DNA of 64,000 nt from Timema cristinae (lineage: Eukaryota; Arthropoda; Insecta; Phasmatodea; Timematidae), in assembly GCA_039000515.1 (NCBI GenBank), contig JBCFYV010000012.1, positions 45,360,167-45,424,166 of the forward strand, written 5' to 3'. Of this stretch, positions 38,701-50,689 are shown one piece after another. The first letter of the stretch is position 1. Every line of letters starts with the position of its first letter. Made by a program: the position numbers and the translations under genes. Under the pieces are notes generated by a model. It saw nothing but the letters and a program-made list of their open reading frames with translations, had not been told where the DNA came from and did no database searches.

Positions 38701-41256
38701 ACAGCACCATCAATGAATCACCAGCCTCAGCAATCACTATCGAAGCACCAAATTCGCACCCATCAACGAAGTACCAGATTCAGCAATCCTGAAAGAAGTA
38801 CCAGCTCTAGTAGCCAACAATGCTGCCTCAGCTTCAGCTAACCATCAATCAGGTTCCAGCTTCAGATTCCGCCAACAAAGCTCCAAATACAGCACCCATC
38901 AATGAAGTACCAGCCTCAGTAATCACTATCGAAGCACCAAATTCCTCACCCATCAACAAAGTACCAGATTCAGCAATCTTGAATGAAGTACCAGCTCTAG
39001 TAACCAACATAATGCCTCAGCTTCAGTAACCATCAATCAGGTTCCAGCTTCAGATTCCGCCAACAAAGCTCCAAATACAGCACCCATCAATGAAGTACCA
39101 GCCTCAGCAATCACTATCGAAGCACCAAATTCCGCACCCATCAACGAAGTACCAGATTCAGCAATCCTGAAAGAAGTACCAGCTCTAGTAGCCAACAATG
39201 CTGCCTCAGCTTCAGCAACCATCAATCAGGTTCCAGCTTCAGATTCCGCCAACAAAGCTCCAAATCCAGCACCCATCAATGAAGCACCAGCTTTAGTATC
39301 CATCATTGAAGTCGCAAATTCAGCATCGATCAACGATGGCCCAGCATCAGCAGATACTAACGGAGTCCCAGATTCATTATCTCTTAACAAATCCCCAGCT
39401 TCATCAGCTACCAACGTCGTCCAAGATTTATCAACTTCCTATGAAGTTTCAGCGCCAGAAGCTGTCAACAACGTCCCAAGTTTGGCAGTAGATGATAAAG
39501 GGTTAGTAACATCATTCAATATAAACAAGGTCACAAAGGAAGAAGTTTCTAGTGACCTAAGTAGAGTTGTCAGTTCTACAAACACACCATATTCATTTGG
39601 GTGTTCTGAAGGTGGTATATTTGCAGATCCTCTTGATTGTACAAAATTCCATGTGTGTAGTATAAGACAAACATTATTGCACCATAGAGTTATTCAATGT
39701 CCAGTGAACAAAGGCTATAGCTCATTGAAAAAATCTTGTATTCCATTATTTTTATCCAACTGTCATGTTCATAGTCTTCTTGAGTTCAAACAAAAGGAAA
39801 TAGAATTCAAAAAGTATAATAACTCAGCTCCTTCCGTAATGCTTTTATTGAATCAGCGATTCTTGGTGACGTGTTCGCCACAGCGGCAGTTCCTATAGCT
39901 TCAATTGCGACTGCTACCAGCCCAAGCTCCACGACGGGTAATCTAATCACTCCCACAGTCAACACAGGTTTATTTGTGTGTAAAGAGCGTGGTGCATTTC
40001 CGGACCCTACTGACTGCACAAAATTCCATATATGTAATGACATTGTATACTCTTTTTATCACCGCGAGATTCAGTGCCCAGCCAACCTAGGCTATAGCTC
40101 GCTCAAAAGATCTTGTATCCCATTAATTCTGTCTGACTGTCAGGTAAGTAGCTTTCTCGAATTCAAACAAAAAGTAGAAGAGCTCAAACAGAGAAAGAGA
40201 TTAAATAATAGAGAAAATAATTCTACCAACAAGTCTGAAGAATCTATCAAGTCTGAAGAATCTAAAGAATCTGTAGAATCCCAAGAGTCTATAGAATACG
40301 ATTTAAAACAAAAGGAAATTGAATTAAAACGCAATAGAATTGAACTACAGCACAAGTTGGAGGACCTAAAAGAGGAACAAAAATTTAAGAATAAAAAAAA
40401 TAGTTCTAGTAACGATGATGAAGAATTTAATGTGTTTGTAGAGTCTGAATTAAAACAAAAGGAAATTGAATTAAAGCAAAACGATATTGAGTCAAAACTG
40501 AAAAAAATTGAATTAAAACAAAAGTTGGAAGAACTAAAAGATGAACAAAAATTTAAGACTGAAGATAATAGTACTAGCAATATTTCTGAAAAATCAAAAG
40601 ACACTCTAGAAACTGAATTAAAACAAAAGGAAATTGTTGCATTAAAACATGAAGTAATCGAATTAAAACGAACGGAAATCGAATTAGAACGAAAAGTAAA
40701 AGAATTAAAATTAAAAGTAAAGGAGCTAGTAGAGATAAAAATTAAAAATTCTAGTTCTAGAAACAATTTCGAGGAATCCAAAAAATCCGTAAAATTTGAA
40801 TTAAAGGAAAAGAAAGTTGAATCAAAACAAAGAGAGGTTGAATTAAAACAAAGGGAAGTTGAATTAAAACAAAGGAATAGTGAATTAAAATTAAAGGAAA
40901 ATGAGTTAAAAGAGGTTAATAAATTGAAGAATAAAGAAAATGTTCCTCGCATTAAGTCTGAAGAATCTAAGGATTTGGTCAAACATGAATTAAAACAAAA
41001 GAGAATTGAGATAAATCAAAGGGAAAAAGAATTAAAACAAAAGGAAAGGGAGTTAATAAAGGAAAATAAAAAATCCAAGGAGCTGGTAAAATCTGAATCA
41101 AAACAAAAGGAAATTGAGATAAAACAAAGGGAAAAGGAATTAAAACAAAAGGAAAAGGCGTTAAAAAAGGAAAATAAATTGAACAGTAAAAATAATAGCC
41201 CTAAGATCAAATCTGAAGAATCTATAGAATCTATTGAATCCAATGAATCTATATAA
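32738..41256 (+). CDS. Secreted chitin-binding protein with 63-residue repeats, two CBM14 domains and a charged helical tail; two exons, frame broken by indels
   Basis: Exon 1 (32738-32788, 51 nt) encodes MKQGKCCTGLLFIIYFI and is followed by GTAAGT. Exon 2 starts at 36649 after ttttacag, phase 0, with GLTYGAALPVTED, which completes a signal peptide. It runs about 4.6 kb to TAA at 41254-41256, for roughly 1,550 residues. In order: a Thr/Ser/Asn-Glu-rich region; degenerate INEVPxSA motifs; the 63-residue array (about 37640-39300); CBM14 domain 1 (first to last Cys 39602-39763); a Ser/Thr/Ala linker; CBM14 domain 2 (39979-40140, DPTDCTKFHIC); then about 370 residues dominated by ELKQKEIELKQ-type heptads, predicted coiled coil or single alpha-helix. 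Frame breaks occur near 36893, at several points between 37670 and 39010, and near 39838. All look like small indels. It could be a recent pseudogene, but sequence error fits as well. Domain similarity and exon structure tie it to the gene at 51668. Confidence 0.8.
33000..33048. repeat. (TA)n microsatellite, palindromic
   Basis: Alternating TA with a few ATAA and TATT interruptions, self-complementary over most of its length. It lies in the intron of the repeat gene. Confidence 0.85.
33490..35390 (-). mobile_element. Decayed non-LTR retrotransposon (LINE) in the intron of the repeat gene
   Basis: On the minus strand, fragments occur in the order of a LINE reverse transcriptase ORF. They are RAWHRIKNSVVRCAKDVCGS with RDAWCNKQLKEEAVK (35200-35340), IFVPLYKGMSEYHKCKAISL with LLSITVNVFGRVLIESVQ (34550-34660), and CAFVDLEKVYDRVNRRL (about 34370-34430). 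They continue with VNAARMSYLRNVCGKTHMDS, RSVLRWLRYVDRMS and a terminal segment with NMHNSMYGCC. Many stops are present. The 3' end near 33490 is shared with the fragment at 62866-63010. Clade is not certain (RTE-like features). Confidence 0.8.
35391..35985. other. AT-rich intron sequence
   Basis: No feature recognised in this part of the intron. Confidence 0.35.
35986..36240. repeat. Two-copy tandem duplication of about 125 bp in the intron
   Basis: The two units share 'gagtgagctatagggatggt' versus 'gagttagctatacggatggt', 'aatttcgcttgtattaatta', and 'cccattaattacagtaata' versus 'cccattcattaacagtaata'. It lies about 410 bp before exon 2. Confidence 0.85.
37640..39300 (+). repeat. 189 bp (63-residue) coding tandem repeat array
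   Basis: The marker ttccgccaac recurs at 37738, 37921, 38111, 38300, 38491, 38679, 38867, 39055 and 39244. Spacings are 183, 190, 189, 191, 188, 188, 188 and 189, so the canonical unit is 189 bp, a whole number of codons. Each unit contains four to five sub-motifs of the form INEVPxSA, INQVPASD and LNEVPALV. Deviations from 189 are indels of one or two bases that shift the frame. Confidence 0.92.
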
Positions 41257-41422
41257 TCAAAGGATATATTATTATCAAAAGGAAGAAAATATCTATATAT
41301 TTTTAATTAAAATTAAAATTTACTAATCAAAATATTTCTCAAAACTAAAGCAAATTTTAATTCAATAGTAATTTATAATATATTTAACCATAAATGTTAA
41401 ATTTTTTCACTATTGATGGATA

Positions 41423-41428
41423 AATAAA
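41423..41428 (+). terminator. Candidate polyadenylation signal of the repeat gene
   Basis: AATAAA about 170 bp after the stop codon at 41256. Other AATAAA words are frequent in this AT-rich DNA. Confidence 0.4.
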
Positions 41429-41429
41429 T

Positions 41430-42484
41430 ATTAGATATATTTAATCAAATTATTCAAATTTGTAGTCAATATCTTCAAAATTAAGTATAAATTTTTTTAT
41501 ATATGTTACTTATGAAAATTCCATATTGTTTTAAAATGAACAGCAATAAAAAAACTTGTTTTTGGTAACTAGATGTAACTAAACTTGGTGCACATATTAT
41601 AATTTATTTGTAAAAAATATTTATTGTATTTTAATCTTTGATAAAATCTCTAAGACATTTAAATAAATTCATATTAGTTTATTAATAACATATGTATTTT
41701 TTTCATTAATCAATAAAATAAATTTTCATTTAAATTCAGTTAGTATCTAAAATAAGACACATAAATCAATTATATAACGTTTTTAAATAGCCATGAAAAT
41801 ATTATAAACACATGAGAAAATATTATTTTAATTATTCATTTTAATGCAAGAAAAAGCGTTAACAAATAAAATAAAGCACCCATCTCTCAAATATAGTGTT
41901 AATTGGTTTTTTTTCTTTAATTTACCGAATGTCATAGTTAAGAAATATTGTATTGCAATTTGTAACTTATACATTTTATATACTTCTTTGCGGATTATAT
42001 TGATTTAAATCTACTATACTATTAGTTTTATTTTATAGGTATAAAATGTAATGCCTCCAGATAACCTAATTTTACATATGGAAACAAGAAATTAGATCTA
42101 ACAACTTTTTTCAAGTGTCATGAAAATTGGAATTATCTTTTCTTTAAAATAATATCGGTGAATATATGTACTTAAAAATAAATGGTAAGGCGCACCGCAC
42201 AGACTTTCTCGCTCTGTATCTAGAACTGATATATTTTCTTAAATATTGTAATGTGTGTTAAACGAAATAATAAACATTTTTGAATATTCATTAATTGAAA
42301 AAAAGAGTATAACATTCTACCAAAAAGCATAAATGATATAATATACACTTTTACAAAAAAAAAAATTGGTAAAATAGGATTATCTCTGAGCACCAAAGAA
42401 TATAAGAAACAATTAATTTCAAAGACCTCAATAAAAATATTAATTTATTTCCTAATAGCTAAGAAGCTATTGTATTCTTTAAAT
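41430..42484. other. Intergenic AT-rich DNA
   Basis: No gene recognised. A short 'gcacagactttctcgctctg' block near 42195 is the inverted relative of the one near 16500. Confidence 0.35.
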
Positions 42485-42600
42485 TGAAAAATGAAACCTG
42501 GATACGGGATTCAAATCTGGGGCCTTTGACTTAGTAAACCAATCATCCCAAAGAGCTACCCTTTAGTCGTCCAGTATCCATAGTAGTTTTTCACTCATTT
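42485..42600 (-). mobile_element. tRNA-like element with terminal inverted ends (family D)
   Basis: Read on the minus strand it has an A-box-like 'tgggatgattggtttac' and a B-box-like 'gatttgaatcccgta'. The outer ends (aaaaatgaaacctggatacg on plus) are complementary to the sequence around the other side. The same layout is seen at 52255-52362. Confidence 0.5.
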
Positions 42601-42924
42601 AAGGCAGAGACTGTAATGGACGTGGGAAAACCGTCAGCTATACAGTTATTAATTATCAATTGAGATCACAAGCCATCAGATAATGTGGCCATCTTTGACT
42701 CGGGAAAGATTTATACTTCCAATTGTACAATGACAACCGAACAACAGCGCATATCATGATGGATTAAATAGCAAAGTTATTATATTTGTTAAATACCGTA
42801 ATTATCAAATATAATTACTTGGATATTTAATCCAACCATTAAGAAGTTAATGGTATTATAAAAAAATGCCACGCAAATGAAGTATTCTCTATTTTTAACT
42901 AGCATTTTCTCGCGGCTTCTCTTG

Positions 42925-42929
<5 letters not shown>

Positions 42930-42959
<30 letters not shown>

Positions 42960-43222
42960 GCACCGCGTCTTACTACCCGTTCGGGTTATACGCTCTTACG
43001 CTAATGTGTAATGGTAGGGTGATTGTGAGATGAAATGAAGGACCTACAGTTTAACGTGGAATCCGAACCACGGTGGAGGCCTGGCATTCCCCACATTCAC
43101 AAGATGTCTTGTCAGAGGTGAAGAAAGGGTTTGGTAATCAGATAAATCTGTGCCGGGACCGAGGATTGAACCCGGCCGCCAGCATAGAAGTCTGACACCT
43201 TACCCCTAGACCACCAGGTCAC
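42930..43222 (-). mobile_element. tRNA-derived SINE, family A, full length
   Basis: Minus-strand copy with an (ATT)n tail at its low end and the head (gaccaccaggtcacc on plus) at its high end. It is flanked by the duplication CTTCTCTTGCATTA (42916-42929 and 43223-43236). The B-box region is intact. Confidence 0.92.
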
Positions 43223-43599
43223 CTTCTCTTGCATTAAACAATACTACACATTTGACAAATTTTAATTGCTGGGGAAGAATGAAACTTCAAGAACAGTGTT
43301 CTATGTGCAAACTAATATTAAATAAGAAACATGGACTCGCTCTCATCTCCTCCCCCTTCACAACCCAGCTCATAGCACGAGCCATCTCATGTACCTACAA
43401 TACCAGCCGCAATGAATGTTCACTGTCTACGCCCGTTTTTTTCAACACTTCTCACTTGTTGATGAGCTAGAGGTATGGTATGTAGCTTACCATTGTTCTC
43501 TTAAAAATAATGAGTACAACAGAAGAAGTTCCATCCGATGAGTACTTTTATAGTTTACTGGAAACAAACTAATGGACACACAGACAATTAATCTGAAAA

Positions 43600-44790
43600 A
43601 TTCGAATGTGCAGAATAACCTTGATGGTGTACCCGTTCTCGACATGGGAAGTCTATAAAGTATCTTTGTTCTTTTGTAGAAACAGAACTAACCAGAGGGA
43701 AACGTTACAAAATCTTAAATTACATGTAAAATTTATTAATATTTTATTATTTTGCATTGCTTTACAAAACGTGAAGAGTAGGTTGACTAAAAGAAAATAT
43801 CAAAATTCAGTTTATAATCTAAATACGTGTTAAAAACTGAAATCTACCTTGAAGACTAAGCTTTAAGCTATCTATACACACTATTTGTATTCTCAATTAA
43901 TGTTGCTAATTAAAAAAGAAAAAGTATAATATAGCATAAATAATTGATTATTAAATAGTTAAAACAAATTAAAACTAAATATAGCTCTAGCAAGTAACAG
44001 TTTAAATAATAGAAAAATAAATATTAATTTTCAATATTTTTGGCAAATTAGATCCACTGTTTTAAATCTGCCATATTAAATTTTAGATTTTAAGAGTTTT
44101 CTAGGGAATATTATTTTAAGACCACTAAGCACGCCGAATTTAAGGTTTCTTGGATGTTTAGAAGTGTTCGAATAGTTCATGCGGTCAGATTGACATCGAA
44201 ACTAAATATAATTATTATGTCCAACCTCCGTCTGCACTCCTTATAGTATTTTCGATCCAAAAACAAATAAGTTAAATAATAAACTATAAAAACAATCTTT
44301 GAAACAAAATATTAATTGTCCCATAAATTAAGTTCACGAGTGAACACCATCTTTGCCTAAAAGTGTTGATAGATAGTTAAAGATATATTATATTATGTAT
44401 TGATACAAAAACATCTGGGAAATAGAATCCTCACAGTTTATAAAAGAGCATTAATGGAATAAAACAACAGTATAAAGTTAAGTAGAATATAAATGAAATG
44501 TCAAAATTGGGGGTTTAATGATTTTAATTACTGAAATGCGTTACTCTGTGATTTTAATAAATATTAGTATTTTCTGCACAAGCAATCAAGCAGTTCTATA
44601 CTTCAGGCTCACTATATATGTAGTAACAAAAACTTAGGTTTCCCAAAAGAAGTGGTTAGTACCAAGATTTCGCTTTCTGTGTTTTTTTGGTTCTTAGCTA
44701 CCCTAATAAGTATACTCATTGTAATATGTGCTAGGCTGATTATGGATGTAAAAATGATGCTTATTTTGCACACCCTGAATATTCCCTCGA
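43600..44790 (+). repeat. Long dispersed repeat, copy 2, uninterrupted
   Basis: Collinear with three separated pieces at 21185-22200, 24600-25880 and 27970-28230. Shared landmarks in order are ttttacaaaacgtgaa/gctttacaaaacgtgaag, attgattattaaa, atctttgaaac, agcaatc..gcagtt, and gtactagtaccaa-like. It shows no protein-coding capacity. It is likely a non-autonomous or long-dead transposon. Confidence 0.5.
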
Positions 44791-45008
44791 GATGTGACCT
44801 TTTGTGAGAGACTTCGAAACACATTAAATTTGAATTGGTTAGAGCCCACATTTAAATTAATTTTATCTATTTATTATAATCACAGAGTAACGAAGAATTT
44901 AAAGAAAATATGGGTGTATAGGGTGTATACCATTACATCGCATGTTCATTACATCGCATTTTGTGAACAAATACATTGCAGGTCCATCACGTCACCTTTC
45001 TCCCACCT

Positions 45009-45165
45009 ATCTATACACAGCTAACCCTACTCTGACGTACAACCAATAGGATTGAAGGGGCGTATATATACAATTACATCGCATTACAAATACAACGCAT
45101 GTCCATTACACCGCGTTTTTGAACAAATACATTGTACGTCAGAGTAGGGTTAGCTGTGTATAGAT
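45009..45165. mobile_element. Small nested MITE with 30 bp perfect inverted repeats
   Basis: The left end 'ctatacacagctaaccctac' plus 'tctgacgtac' is exactly inverted at the right end, 'gtacgtcagagtagggttag' plus 'ctgtgtatag'. The internal sequence contains another version of the outer-arm motif (gaacaaatacattg), so the two elements are related or were rearranged. It interrupts the left arm of the larger foldback, whose right arm lacks it. Confidence 0.85.
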
Positions 45166-45212
45166 ACAGTAGGCCCATGGCTTCTTTGGTGCTGACTGAC
45201 AGCTCACACCTG

Positions 45213-45264
45213 ACTTCTGACAGTCAACATTTAGGTATATACCTAAATGTTGACTGTCAGAAGT
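45213..45264. repeat. Perfect 52 bp palindrome
   Basis: The left half 'acttctgacagtcaacattt' plus 'aggtat' is followed directly by its exact reverse complement, with the centre between 45238 and 45239. It has no spacer, so it can form a cruciform. Confidence 0.95.
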
Positions 45265-45867
45265 GACAGCTGCTAAACACATGTTTATGCAGATCATATA
45301 GTTTGGCGTAGGGATACATAATTTGGTCTGGTAACTTTTCAAAACCGTCAGAAGTCAGCTGTGAGCTGTCAGTCAGCACCAAAGAAGCTATGGGGCTACT
45401 GTAGGTGGGGGAATTGCGACGTGATGGACCTGCAATGTATTTGTTCCCAAAACGTGTTGTAATGGACATGCAATGTAATGGACTTGCTATGTAATGGGCC
45501 CACCCAGTTACAAACATCAAAATATGAATTCTACAAGTACGAATTCTAGCAATTGTGAAGCGAATACGGCTAAGTACTATGTAGGTCACGATGACTCAAC
45601 TGGTCGAAAATAAATATTGGATAAAATTAAATTTCAATTTTTATATGTATTAGTACAAAGAAACTTCACAAGTACCAATTTGTAGGTAGAGTCAATGTGA
45701 CCCTAGAATCTAGGGGGTCGTGGTCCACAGTTTAATAAACCACTAGTCTATATTATAAGGTGCCAAGTTTAAGCTTTTAAGGTCTTCTAAGGGCTTCTCA
45801 GGGGTGTGGAAAGACACATGCATATCAAGAAATTGTATATACATATAATATATATGTTTATATCATA

Positions 45868-46214
45868 CATAATACATACATACATACATACATACATACA
45901 TACATCTACATACATACATACATACATACATACATACATACACATACATACATACATACATACATACAATACATACATTACATACAATACATACATACAT
46001 ACATACATACATACTAATACATACATACATACATACATACATACACACATACATACATACATACATACATAATACATACATACATACATACATACATACA
46101 TACATAACACTACATACATACATACATACACATAATACATACATACATACATACATACATACATACATACATACATACATACATACATACATACATACAT
46201 ACATACATACTTAC
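45868..46214. repeat. (CATA)n microsatellite
   Basis: About 350 bp of CATA units with occasional single-base slips. The Met-Tyr-Val-Cys ORFs in this region are artefacts. Confidence 0.95.
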
Positions 46215-46497
46215 AAAATACATACTATATATTATAGTTTTATATCATATATTTTATTTATTTAGGGGATACCTGCCCGTAAAAATTTCAGCTTCTTAGA
46301 TCTTCTGGGTTTCAAGGTTGTTCGACTCGACATAGAAACGGATGATTATTATAGTGATGATTGTTGTTTTTTAATTCAATCAGGAAAAAATAATCGAAAA
46401 TCTGTCTTCCTTAGGATATGTCCCGTGGTCTATATAAGTGCGCAAATCTCACTCATCTTTCTAGGTCAACTAGGGCTTATGGAGGCTGGGGAATAAC

Positions 46498-46527
46498 AAC
46501 ACACACACACACACACACAACACACAT
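46498..46527. repeat. (AC)n microsatellite
   Basis: About 12 AC units, interrupted once. Confidence 0.9.
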
Positions 46528-46529
46528 AG

Positions 46530-49500
46530 TAAATCAACATAGAAACTAGGCTGAGTAAATAATCAAATAGTTTATCATTTTTTAAGTTGATACCAATTTT
46601 GTCCTAATCTCGCCATTTATTTCGTTTCTTTGGTTTGATGCGCGTTGATTTTTAACGTTTAACTTTGTCATGTTCACCAAACAAGAAAAATTACCTTTAG
46701 AAAAATTATATGTTAGAACAATTGCAGTACTCATAAGACCAGTGCTAGCATCGAGAAGATCAAAACCGAATACTATCTACTTTTGTCCTAATGTTTTCTA
46801 ACCTATCAAAAATTTACTTTAAATTTTCAATTCTAAGGTTAAAATCTGTCTATACTATACAGTCCCTGACAATTTATATTCTAACACACTAGCAACACCA
46901 CATAAATGGTTTAAAAAATACTTTTGGTTATATCCACTCTTTCAAATCTTTACACAATATGTTTATAAAACCTTAATATTTTCTCACATATCTCTGTTGA
47001 ATACCTAATCTTTATGAACCTCATTGATTCCAATCTTTTAAGGTAGGCTTTCTAGTATAAATGTATATCCCTAGCTATGATTTTTTAACTTCTCGACAAA
47101 TTTTACTGTTTATTCAACTTTTAGTTGTTTCATAACCTCGTTTAACCTTATTTTAGATATACTCGCATTGATTTTCATTGGCCTAATGAATGCGAAACGT
47201 CGAAACATGTAGTTAAATTGTCAAATAAAGACCACAAGTGACCTACTGTAAGTAGTCATCTAATAAAATGAGGAGACGGGATCAATTAAAACTACAGATA
47301 AAGAATGAATAACCTTTATTTCAATTAAATATATTTTACAATTTGAAACACTATACTTAAATATCGCAAAACTTTTAAATATATTATTTTTAACATGGTA
47401 AATTTCATGTTCCTTTAAAATTGTTCTGAAAACCCCATTTGCAATATATGTAAGCATCTATTAATTAAATTATTTATATGCTCATTTGATTTGTGTTCAT
47501 CTAAATGAAACTTCATACTACATTATTATGTTTAAAATGTTACATGTTGTGACGTAATTTGCCACCCTAACATGTATTTATCTATATTTTTATACCTTTT
47601 GTGAATAGTTTCCAATTTAATTTCGTGTGAAATTAAACACTCCAAAGTTCGGTCGCTGCCTTGCCGGCCTGACATCCATTTAAGAAAGTAAAAGGACAGA
47701 AGGAACTACGTATAACATTGTTTTAAATAATTTAAATAAGGAATTTTGATTTAAGGAAGAACACTTACCTTTTATTAAACATATTATTTATCGTTCCAAG
47801 AAGTTTGTTTGACTCTTGTTTTATTTATAATGAACGTCAACCATGTTTGAATTTCAACGCTTGCGCGGATATGTTAAACAAGTGAGTAGCGATTCTCGTG
47901 ATCGTAAAAGAAGAAACAAGGCACAATGTAAATAACTCAAAGCTAGCACGCTTTTCAATTTTACAGATGGAAATAAATATTTAATTCTATAAGAAAACAC
48001 TGTTCACATTCAATAGCATACAGTTCAATATTTATATTTAACCTGCATTGTATTTGATTTTTAGTTTTCTCTTTGGACTTGGAAGTAAGGAATAGAACAT
48101 TTTTAAATTTGACTTTGGAAGACTTTTTGAAGGAGCCTGGGTCTTCTTCCTCGGTGTTGGTTTAACATGGAGCCAAATCTGTGGCGCTCCTAATTCTAAT
48201 TATTTTAAAGTGAATTAAAGGTTGTAAATAAAGTACAAGTAGCAAAAATGGAAAGCTAAGTGTGTGTGCAAGAACTAGACTATTTATTTTCGTTTAAATT
48301 GTGGAAGAATTTGAATTAATAAAGTGAAACAATTCCTGGAGTTGGTGTTTCAATATGGACTAATTCATGGGTGAGGTCAAGACAACGTTTCAACTTTAAA
48401 TTATTATTTTTTCTCTCCTATCAAAATCAAAATTCATTTACGAACTTTCAAAAAGACAGACTAGTGCAGAGAATTAAGAAACATTTTATTTATGTCAAAT
48501 TATTGATTTTATTGATTATATATATTTTTTATCTTCTTTTTTGTTTCAACAATATTATTTTATACTTTGTTAAATTAGAATTATAACTTTCCGGATTTCC
48601 ACAGGTAGGATTGGGATGTGGGATAAAAGGAAACAACAATAAACCCACAAAAGTGCCAACAATTGTCTATTTTATACATTTATTTTTATTGTAGTCTAGA
48701 TTACATTTTTACTTCAACAATCCATTTTTATCTAAATTGTTCATATTCTTAGTTTTAAGTTTCCCCAGTGGTCTTGAGTATTGAGAGTCGTCGTGCCACT
48801 GTCTGAATTATCCGAGGTAAATGTTTTTATATTTGATTATTATTTTTCCCCTAGACACTAGGGGTAGCGCCCAACAAAAACACAATCTTTATACATCTGG
48901 ATGTTAACTATTGTTATTTATGTAAACAAGATTAAGAAGACACTGATAGAAAACCATATAATTTATATAATACACGTTTTGTTAAAAAAAATTTTTTCAC
49001 TACAATGTTTATTTTATTTGTCAATTTAAATAAATTGTTTTCAAATTTCACTTTTTGTCCTATGTAACGTAACTCTTAATGAGTCTAGTCATGTTTATAC
49101 AAATGTAACAATTATCCAATAGTAAATATAAACTATGCATTTAAATATTTTATAAAATTGTGTCTTTGAATTCAAATTATCAACTTTAGATTCTCACAGA
49201 TAATTATATCTTAAAAGTTATCCGTTAATCTATACTTATATTCATTAATTCAATTATCACCACATAATTCTTAATGTATGTATTGTAAACTTATTATTAT
49301 TAGTTTTTCCACGCTATTACCTCAATAAAATTGTTACATATAATATTTATATTATTTTCATTTTTATTTGACTATTTAACGTTGAATAATTTACAAATTT
49401 TAAGTATATTGAATATAACATCTAAGTTTTCTTTTCTTACAATCCATCCCATAAGACAAATATACAGATAATATCTTACAAATATTATATTTTTAGCACG

Positions 49501-50680
49501 GCTGCGTTTTTTATAACCTTTTAAAATATAATGTAAAGCCAGTAGTAAAAGTGAAATTCATAAATTTAAGAAGCAAACCGTAATATTTATATAAATTAAT
49601 AAATAAAAATTCAAGCACAAAAGTGATAAAGTAGAATATTTTCTCAAGCTCCAAATGACTATCGGAAGGATAAAAAGAGAGGAGAAAAAAACATAACAGA
49701 TAGAAAGGATCAATGTAATTAACTCAGCACTCTCCAGCTTGGTATTTTCTTGGTGGAATCATTTGTTCGGTAATCGACTTGGTCCTGACGAGTGGACGTA
49801 ATGTCTCTTGCTATTCGGCGTTGTTTCTACAATCGGTAAAGTCAAAACAAGACATTTCACGGAATAAATATTTTTCATTTATAGTTTTGCAACGATTAAT
49901 TCGGTCCCACTAATAAAATTAACGAGTAGAGTTAACATAAAAAAAATATATTTTAATGACATAGTGTACTAAAAATTAGATAAAAACAAATTATCGGTGG
50001 ATAAAGAGAAGAATTATACTACTATAAAGCCATATGGCTGACTCACTCAGTGACATTAATGTTTACACACTTACAGAGAGCTAGAAACTTGATATGTGGT
50101 AATCTTATACGAGCAAAGCAAGTATTTATATATGATAAAAAAAGAAGTGATTTTACCACTTTTAAACTGTTTGTAATGTACATAAAAAATTATTTGTCTT
50201 TAACTTATTATAAATATTTAATTGTGTACAACTCCTATGCATGTCTATTTAAACTAAACTTCAGTTCCATATATTAATTACTTTACCTTAACAAAGGTAC
50301 GGGAAAAGCATGAAATAGCAAGATTGATCTCTTATAACTTTTTAGCTATGATGATTTTATATGATTGAAAAAGTATTTATAGGTTATAATACTAAAATAA
50401 TACAATAAGATTCTAACGATTGAATGAATTAAGAAAATACAGAGCTTTAGTTGCTGTCGATAGTTACTATCGTGTTTTATGATATCAGCGGTAGAGTTTT
50501 TTGTAAATAGACAGCTGTTTAAGAAGTTGATGTACTGTACGTAAAATTTGTAGATAATCTAGTTATTTTATACCTCACATTACCAATTTAGATAAAATTA
50601 TCGACTACTCATTCCTATTTACATCGATAAAATTATAGTTGGTAAAACTAAAATCTTAACAGTATATTGAGGTGACGTTG
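46530..50680. other. Intergenic AT-rich DNA
   Basis: No gene recognised in about 4 kb. Near 47180-47215 the words 'atgcgaaacgtcg' and 'aaacatgtag' resemble tails of some retroelements but cannot be assigned. Near 48130-48190 and 48855-48880 there are GC-richer pieces ('gtggcgctcc', 'gtagcgcccaac') of unknown origin. The ORFs at 47260-47457, 48371-48586 and 50050-50277 show no domain. Confidence 0.35.
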
Positions 50681-50689
50681 CAATGACAC

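Larger units (their letters stand above)
44931..45497. mobile_element. Foldback (MITE-like) element with long inverted arms and a nested smaller element
   Basis: The left arm (44931-45008, continuing 45166-45223) pairs with the right arm (45341-45497). Matched landmarks are 'gaacaaatacattgcaggtc', 'catcacgtc', 'cccacctat/a', 'gcttctttggtgctgactga' and 'cagctcaca'. The centre holds a perfect 52 bp palindrome. The left arm is split at 45009-45165 by a second inverted-repeat element. No ORF is visible, so it is non-autonomous. Confidence 0.85.

Noticed and set aside
36657..39414. Minus-strand Ser/Ala/Glu-rich ORFs
   Set aside because: They are shadow frames of the plus-strand repeat gene.
40141..40150. 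Consensus splice donor CAG-GTAAGT inside the repeat gene
   Set aside because: The coding sequence after it (LEFKQK) is homologous to the linker after the first CBM14 domain and stays open for 370 codons, so it is probably not used.
45787..46204. Similar repetitive ORFs
   Set aside because: They come from the second CATA microsatellite.
47160..47230. 'atgcgaaacgtcg' motif, considered as a Penelope-type tail or hammerhead ribozyme core
   Set aside because: The core would read CTAATGA instead of CTGATGA and the stems are too short to support it.
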